Source: a candidate division FCPU426 bacterium (GTDB lineage: Bacteria > Oederibacteriota > Muellerivitia > Muellerivitales > Muellerivitaceae). Taken from it: a stretch of DNA of 64,000 nt. Positions 60,982 to 64,000 of the stretch are shown here, piece after piece; within the stretch, counting starts at the first letter, position 1; each line of letters begins with the position of its first letter. The translations under genes and the position numbers were made by a program. A model generated the notes under the pieces. That model was not told the origin of the DNA. It did no database searches and was given only the letters and a program-made list of their open reading frames with translations. Location: the NCBI GenBank assembly GCA_027452205.1, contig DAIDGV010000012.1:141421-205420 (forward strand), in the 5' to 3' direction.

Positions 60982-61998
60982 TCAACGGGCTTTCGCTGTC
61001 GATTCCCTCTCCATCAGTTTAGCCTGCAAAACCGTGGCCCGGGCGCCCATATCTTCCTCGGCGATGATCTGGAACATCTTCTGCGCGGCCAATTTGCCCA
61101 TATCGAAGGCCGAAAAAGCGACCGTGGTCAGGGCCGGTTCGTGGTAAGCGGCCTCTTCCATGTTGTCGAATCCGACCACCGACATTTGATCCGGCACTGA
61201 GATGTTATTTTCTTTCAAAGCCCGGATGGCACCCATGGCCATCAAGTCGCTGGCGCAAAGGATAGCTGTCGGCTTGCGAATAGCCTTGAGGATGGTCAGG
61301 GCCGCTTGATAACCGCCCTCCTCTTCAAAGTCACCGTCAGCGACCCATTCCTTCTCGAATTCCAAACGGTGTTCGGACAAATTCTCTTGGAAAGCCTGAA
61401 AACGCTCCAGGGCGTTAGTGGTGGTCATGCGGCCGTTGATGATGCCGATCCGCTCGTGGCCCAACTTGACCAGGTGATCGATAGCGATCTTCACCCCACC
61501 CCGGTTGTCAAACCCGACGTAAGGCAGGTCCTCATGACCGGTGATCTTGCCGTTGATGAGAACAAAGGGAACGTTCGCTTCGGCCAATTCACGCACTGAA
61601 ACGTCGGTGGACCAGGCGTTCAACACGAACATGCCGTCCACGCTGCCGTCACCTAAGAGCGCCCGGTACGAGACTTGGGTGCGGGCGGTCTCGGTCAAAG
61701 GATGGAGCAATAAACGGTAATGCTTCTCAGCGGCCACCTTTTCCAATCCTTCCATGATCTCGGTGAAAAAAGGGCTATGAAAGACCGAGGTATGATGAGG
61801 GGCGATGACCCCGCATATCTGGGAATGTTTTTGACGCAACCGGCGCGCATGGGCCTGGGGTTTGTAATGCAGGTCCTTGATCGCGACCTGCACTTTTTTG
61901 CGGCACTCTTCACTGACCCAGCGTTTGTTATTGAGTACCCGGGACACTGTCCCGATAGTGACACCGGCTTTTTTAGCGACATCTTTGATGGTTGCCAT
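60982..61998 (-). CDS. LacI-family transcriptional regulator
   Basis: A 338 aa repressor-type protein: a helix-turn-helix and hinge (TIKDVAKKAGVTIGTVSRVLNN, then HYKPQAHARRLR) followed by a periplasmic-binding-protein fold (ICGVIAPHHTSVFHSPFFTEIMEGLE, LVKLGHERIGIINGRM, ILCASDLMAMGAIRAL, PDQMSVVGFDN). The ligand is probably a sugar, but no sugar operon adjoins it. The ATG has GGGGG a few bases upstream. Regulated targets unknown; 61999-62261 holds its control region without an obvious palindromic operator. Confidence 0.93.
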   Translation of the reverse strand: MATIKDVAKKAGVTIGTVSRVLNNKRWVSEECRKKVQVAIKDLHYKPQAHARRLRQKHSQICGVIAPHHTSVFHSPFFTEIMEGLEKVAAEKHYRLLLHPLTETARTQVSYRALLGDGSVDGMFVLNAWSTDVSVRELAEANVPFVLINGKITGHEDLPYVGFDNRGGVKIAIDHLVKLGHERIGIINGRMTTTNALERFQAFQENLSEHRLEFEKEWVADGDFEEEGGYQAALTILKAIRKPTAILCASDLMAMGAIRALKENNISVPDQMSVVGFDNMEEAAYHEPALTTVAFSAFDMGKLAAQKMFQIIAEEDMGARATVLQAKLMERESTAKAR

Positions 61999-62261
61999 GG
62001 AAGACCCCCGACTTTCATTCTTTCAATAGGAGGGGAAAGCTCACTGGGCGTTCAGACCCGCTCCGATTCGTCCGTTCATTGTCTCTCACAACCACGGATC
62101 TACGGGTTAGACGACTGGATGAAGAACATTGAGTCGCATTTTAGGGGCAGCGTGGGGCCTTGACTACTCCCCTCCCCTAGATTTTGGGAACGTTCGTTTT
62201 TAATCTTTCAGGGCTGTCAACTTCTACACCAGGCCGAGGTTAAAAAAGGGTAAACATTAAC

Positions 62262-63236
62262 CTAGGGACGCAATGTCAGCATTGCCGCGTTAAAAGAGAC
62301 TCGGTATCGGCCTTGGGAGTCAGGCAGGATTTTTTGGCCGTTCTGCCAAAGTTCGAATGTTGGTCCACCAGGAAGGGCTTTCACAAGGAAAGTGACATTA
62401 GTCGGGCAATGATCCGGCACGGTCCAGCTATAGATCCGGTCTGTCCCCTTCGGGGTGATCGTCGCGGCCTCGAATGTTTTCCAAGCCCGAAGATAGGACG
62501 CCACCTCGGTAAAAGTGCCGACCCAAATATCCTTCGACTGCAGATAATCGAGCATTTGGTCAAGAACCTTCAAAGGCACCGGTTGCCAGCCCCAGGCCGT
62601 GCCTTCGACCCCATGGATCATCCAGACCAGCCAATCCCCGGCGCTCAGGTCCTCGTCGATCCAACCTTGATAGGTGGAAAAAGGATAGTTGGACATGGTC
62701 GTCTTCGCGGGCAAGTTGAACCAATCGATGGTTTTATCCGAAGGAAAGGTCATTTCCGGCGCTCCACCCCGGGCGGCAAAAACCGTCTTGGAAACCCAAC
62801 CCTTCAGCCCTGGCGAGGCTTCGCTAAAAGGATAAGCGAAGGAATAAATGGGAACGCCGAATTCTTTTTGAAGCACGTTCTGGGCCCCGACGACCTGGGC
62901 GTTCTCCTGGGAGGCATCCAATTCTTTAGCGTGCAAATGGTCCAGCGTATGGTTGCCGATCTCATGCCCCGCCTTCAAGACTTGGCGCCAGTCATCCTTG
63001 CGGTCCAATTTATTGGCGATCAGGAAGAAGGTAGCGTGAAGATGGCGCTTGTTGAGGTCCGGAATGACCACATCCAGGTGGACCGGATCGCCGTCATCAA
63101 AGGTAAGGGAAGTGGCCGCTTTATGGCCGTTCCAAGGAACCACTTGAAGCTGAGGCTGGGCGTTTTGGGCGAAAAGTCGAACGTTCAAGAGCAAGGCAAG
63201 AACAACGAAAAAAGAACGAAGTGGAGTTTGGTTCAT
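62262..63236 (-). CDS. Secreted polysaccharide deacetylase (CE4/NodB)
   Basis: A signal peptide (1-24) is followed by a NodB domain: motif 1 LTFDDGDPVHLDVV (base and metal Asp), motif 2 HEIGNHTLDHLH (zinc His pair), motif 3 FAYPFSE, and later VWMIHGVEG. The C-terminal ~90 residues form an extra beta-rich part of unknown role. Likely removes N-acetyl groups from chitin-like, peptidoglycan or extracellular polysaccharide. The ATG at 63236 has GAGGA upstream; a longer frame to 63251 is less likely. Its mRNA leader overlaps the glnB terminator. Confidence 0.9.
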   Translation of the reverse strand: MNQTPLRSFFVVLALLLNVRLFAQNAQPQLQVVPWNGHKAATSLTFDDGDPVHLDVVIPDLNKRHLHATFFLIANKLDRKDDWRQVLKAGHEIGNHTLDHLHAKELDASQENAQVVGAQNVLQKEFGVPIYSFAYPFSEASPGLKGWVSKTVFAARGGAPEMTFPSDKTIDWFNLPAKTTMSNYPFSTYQGWIDEDLSAGDWLVWMIHGVEGTAWGWQPVPLKVLDQMLDYLQSKDIWVGTFTEVASYLRAWKTFEAATITPKGTDRIYSWTVPDHCPTNVTFLVKALPGGPTFELWQNGQKILPDSQGRYRVSFNAAMLTLRP

Positions 63237-63249
63237 GGATCTTTTCCTC

Positions 63250-63283
63250 AAAAAAATAGCCCGGCGAGGTCCGCTGGGCTATT
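63250..63283 (-). terminator. Intrinsic terminator after glnB
   Basis: On the minus strand TAGCCCAGCG pairs with CGCCGGGCTA (one G-U pair) and is followed by seven T (complement of 63250-63256). It lies about 50 nt after the glnB stop and overlaps the leader of the deacetylase gene. Confidence 0.85.
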
Positions 63284-63330
63284 AGTTTACAAAAAAACGA
63301 GGAACGGTTAACAGGGGCCCCGAAAATATA

Positions 63331-63666
63331 CTAAAGGGCCTTCTCACCCTTTTCGCCGGTACGGATACGCAAGGCGGTCAGGACCGGGGAAACGAAGATC
63401 TTCCCATCCCCGATCTCGCCGGTGCGGGCCGTTCGCGAGATGATCTGGGTGACCTTATTGACCTGCTTGTCGCCCACCACCACGGTAATGAGCAGCTTGG
63501 GCAGGAGCCCTTCCACGCTTTGGCCGCGGTAGGACTCCGTGATGCCCTTTTGGGTGCCGTGTCCTTGCACTTCGGACACCGTCACGCCGGAATAACCAAC
63601 AGCCTTCAGGCCGTCCAACACCGCCCGAAGGGCGCTAGGTCTAATGATGGCTTCGATGCGTTTCAT
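63331..63666 (-). CDS. glnB: P-II family nitrogen regulator lacking the uridylylation tyrosine
   Basis: Signals nitrogen and energy status by binding 2-oxoglutarate and ATP/ADP. IEAIIRPSALRAVLDGLKAVGYSGVTV starts the protein; the T-loop reads GTQKGITESYRGQSVEGLLPK, one residue shorter than in E. coli and without Tyr51, the uridylylation site; the B/C-loop TGEIGDGKIFV is standard. 111 aa. It lies 19 nt after the ammonium transporter gene, the usual amt-glnK arrangement, and probably gates it. Confidence 0.94.
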   Translation of the reverse strand: MKRIEAIIRPSALRAVLDGLKAVGYSGVTVSEVQGHGTQKGITESYRGQSVEGLLPKLLITVVVGDKQVNKVTQIISRTARTGEIGDGKIFVSPVLTALRIRTGEKGEKAL

Positions 63667-63685
63667 TCATTCCCTCCTAATGGGA

Positions 63686-64000
63686 TCAACCTAAATTTTG
63701 GCTATAGCCTTCTTCACCATGCTGCGACAGATCCAAGCCCAATTCTTCGGACTTGGCGTCCACACGGAAGCCGATGGTCTTATCGACGATGAAGAAAAGC
63801 ACGATGGTGACCAAGATGGAATAGACCGCGGTGGCTCCGGCGGTCTTCAATTGGATCAAAAGCTGATCGAATTTATACCCGCTGGCGAAGAATCCATCGG
63901 CCCCGGCGGCATTGACAGCCTTGGTGGCCCAAATACCGGTAGCGATAGCGCCCCAGGTACCGCCCACCCCGTGAACGCCAAAAGCATCCAGGGAATCGTC
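63686..64000 (-). CDS. amt: Ammonium transporter, C-terminal part (cut by window end)
   Basis: Only the last ~104 codons are inside the window. DDSLDAFGVHGVGGTWGAIATGIWA is the twin-His helix (His of FGVHGVGG) of Amt/AmtB channels; a further helix (AVYSILVTIVLFFIVDKTIGFRV) and the cytosolic tail with EELGLDLSQHGEEGY follow. The tail is where P-II proteins dock. It continues beyond position 64000. Confidence 0.94.
   Translation of the reverse strand, partial: DDSLDAFGVHGVGGTWGAIATGIWATKAVNAAGADGFFASGYKFDQLLIQLKTAGATAVYSILVTIVLFFIVDKTIGFRVDAKSEELGLDLSQHGEEGYSQNLG

Overview
The window is chromosomal DNA from a free-living, double-membraned (Gram-negative type) bacterium. Signs of an outer membrane are an OprB-like porin, three SurA-type periplasmic folding factors (one ending in a predicted beta-barrel), DsbD and lipobox signals. 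GC content is moderately high (roughly 55-60 % by eye), ribosome binding sites are AGGAG-like, and ATG, GTG and TTG starts all occur. Gene order does not match a model organism I can name; an uncultured phylum is likely, but the lineage cannot be fixed from the sequence. I saw no rRNA, tRNA, CRISPR array, transposase or phage gene.

Layout. 30-4185: a DnaX-tail-like protein, the NAD(P)HX repair enzyme, a membrane glycosyltransferase and acpS. 4252-11065: complete F-type ATP synthase operon (atpB-E-F-H-A-G-D-C, minus strand), with a good promoter and an intrinsic terminator. 11243-12439: atpI-, atpZ- and DUF3343-like genes flanked by diverged inverted repeats. 12436-17414: a DUF151 nuclease-like protein, amrA/amrB, an M48 protease-lemA pair and DUF1802. 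17468-28391: an operon-like minus-strand run argJ-RDD-thiL-tsaE-tsaB-[two ~700 aa glycosyltransferases]-rimI-MFS-sugar porter. 28490-29964: HAD phosphatase and an Ada-like repair protein. 30052-32770: a nickel/cobalt-type efflux operon (RcnR-like repressor, porin, NicO exporter) with its operator. 32821-40866: S4 protein, three SurA-like factors, DoxX and mfd.

41010-48056: small stress or regulatory genes, a phytol/dolichol-kinase-like protein, a histidine kinase-response regulator-Rex operon, cutA, an AAA+ ATPase and an adenylate cyclase. 48184-52509: phosphohexomutase and a mannose-1-phosphate guanylyltransferase fusion. 52884-56060 (plus strand): an HCF101-like Mrp protein, an Nramp-like transporter and a rubredoxin-like protein. 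56134-58570: an SGNH hydrolase, a 40-residue membrane microprotein ending in FIYVDF, and an MBOAT acyltransferase. 58633-64000: a secreted protein, dsbD, a LacI regulator, a polysaccharide deacetylase, glnB and the end of an ammonium transporter.

The most interesting system is at 56134-58570. It has the membrane logic of the D-alanylation machinery (DltD-DltX-DltB), including the C-terminal FxYxxF motif of DltX, but no dltA or dltC gene is nearby. Other points worth a second look are a sodium-type signature in the ATP synthase c subunit, the inverted repeats around the atpI block, a SurA/beta-barrel fusion, an M48-GYF-zinc-ribbon fusion, and glycosyltransferase genes inserted into two normally compact housekeeping clusters.
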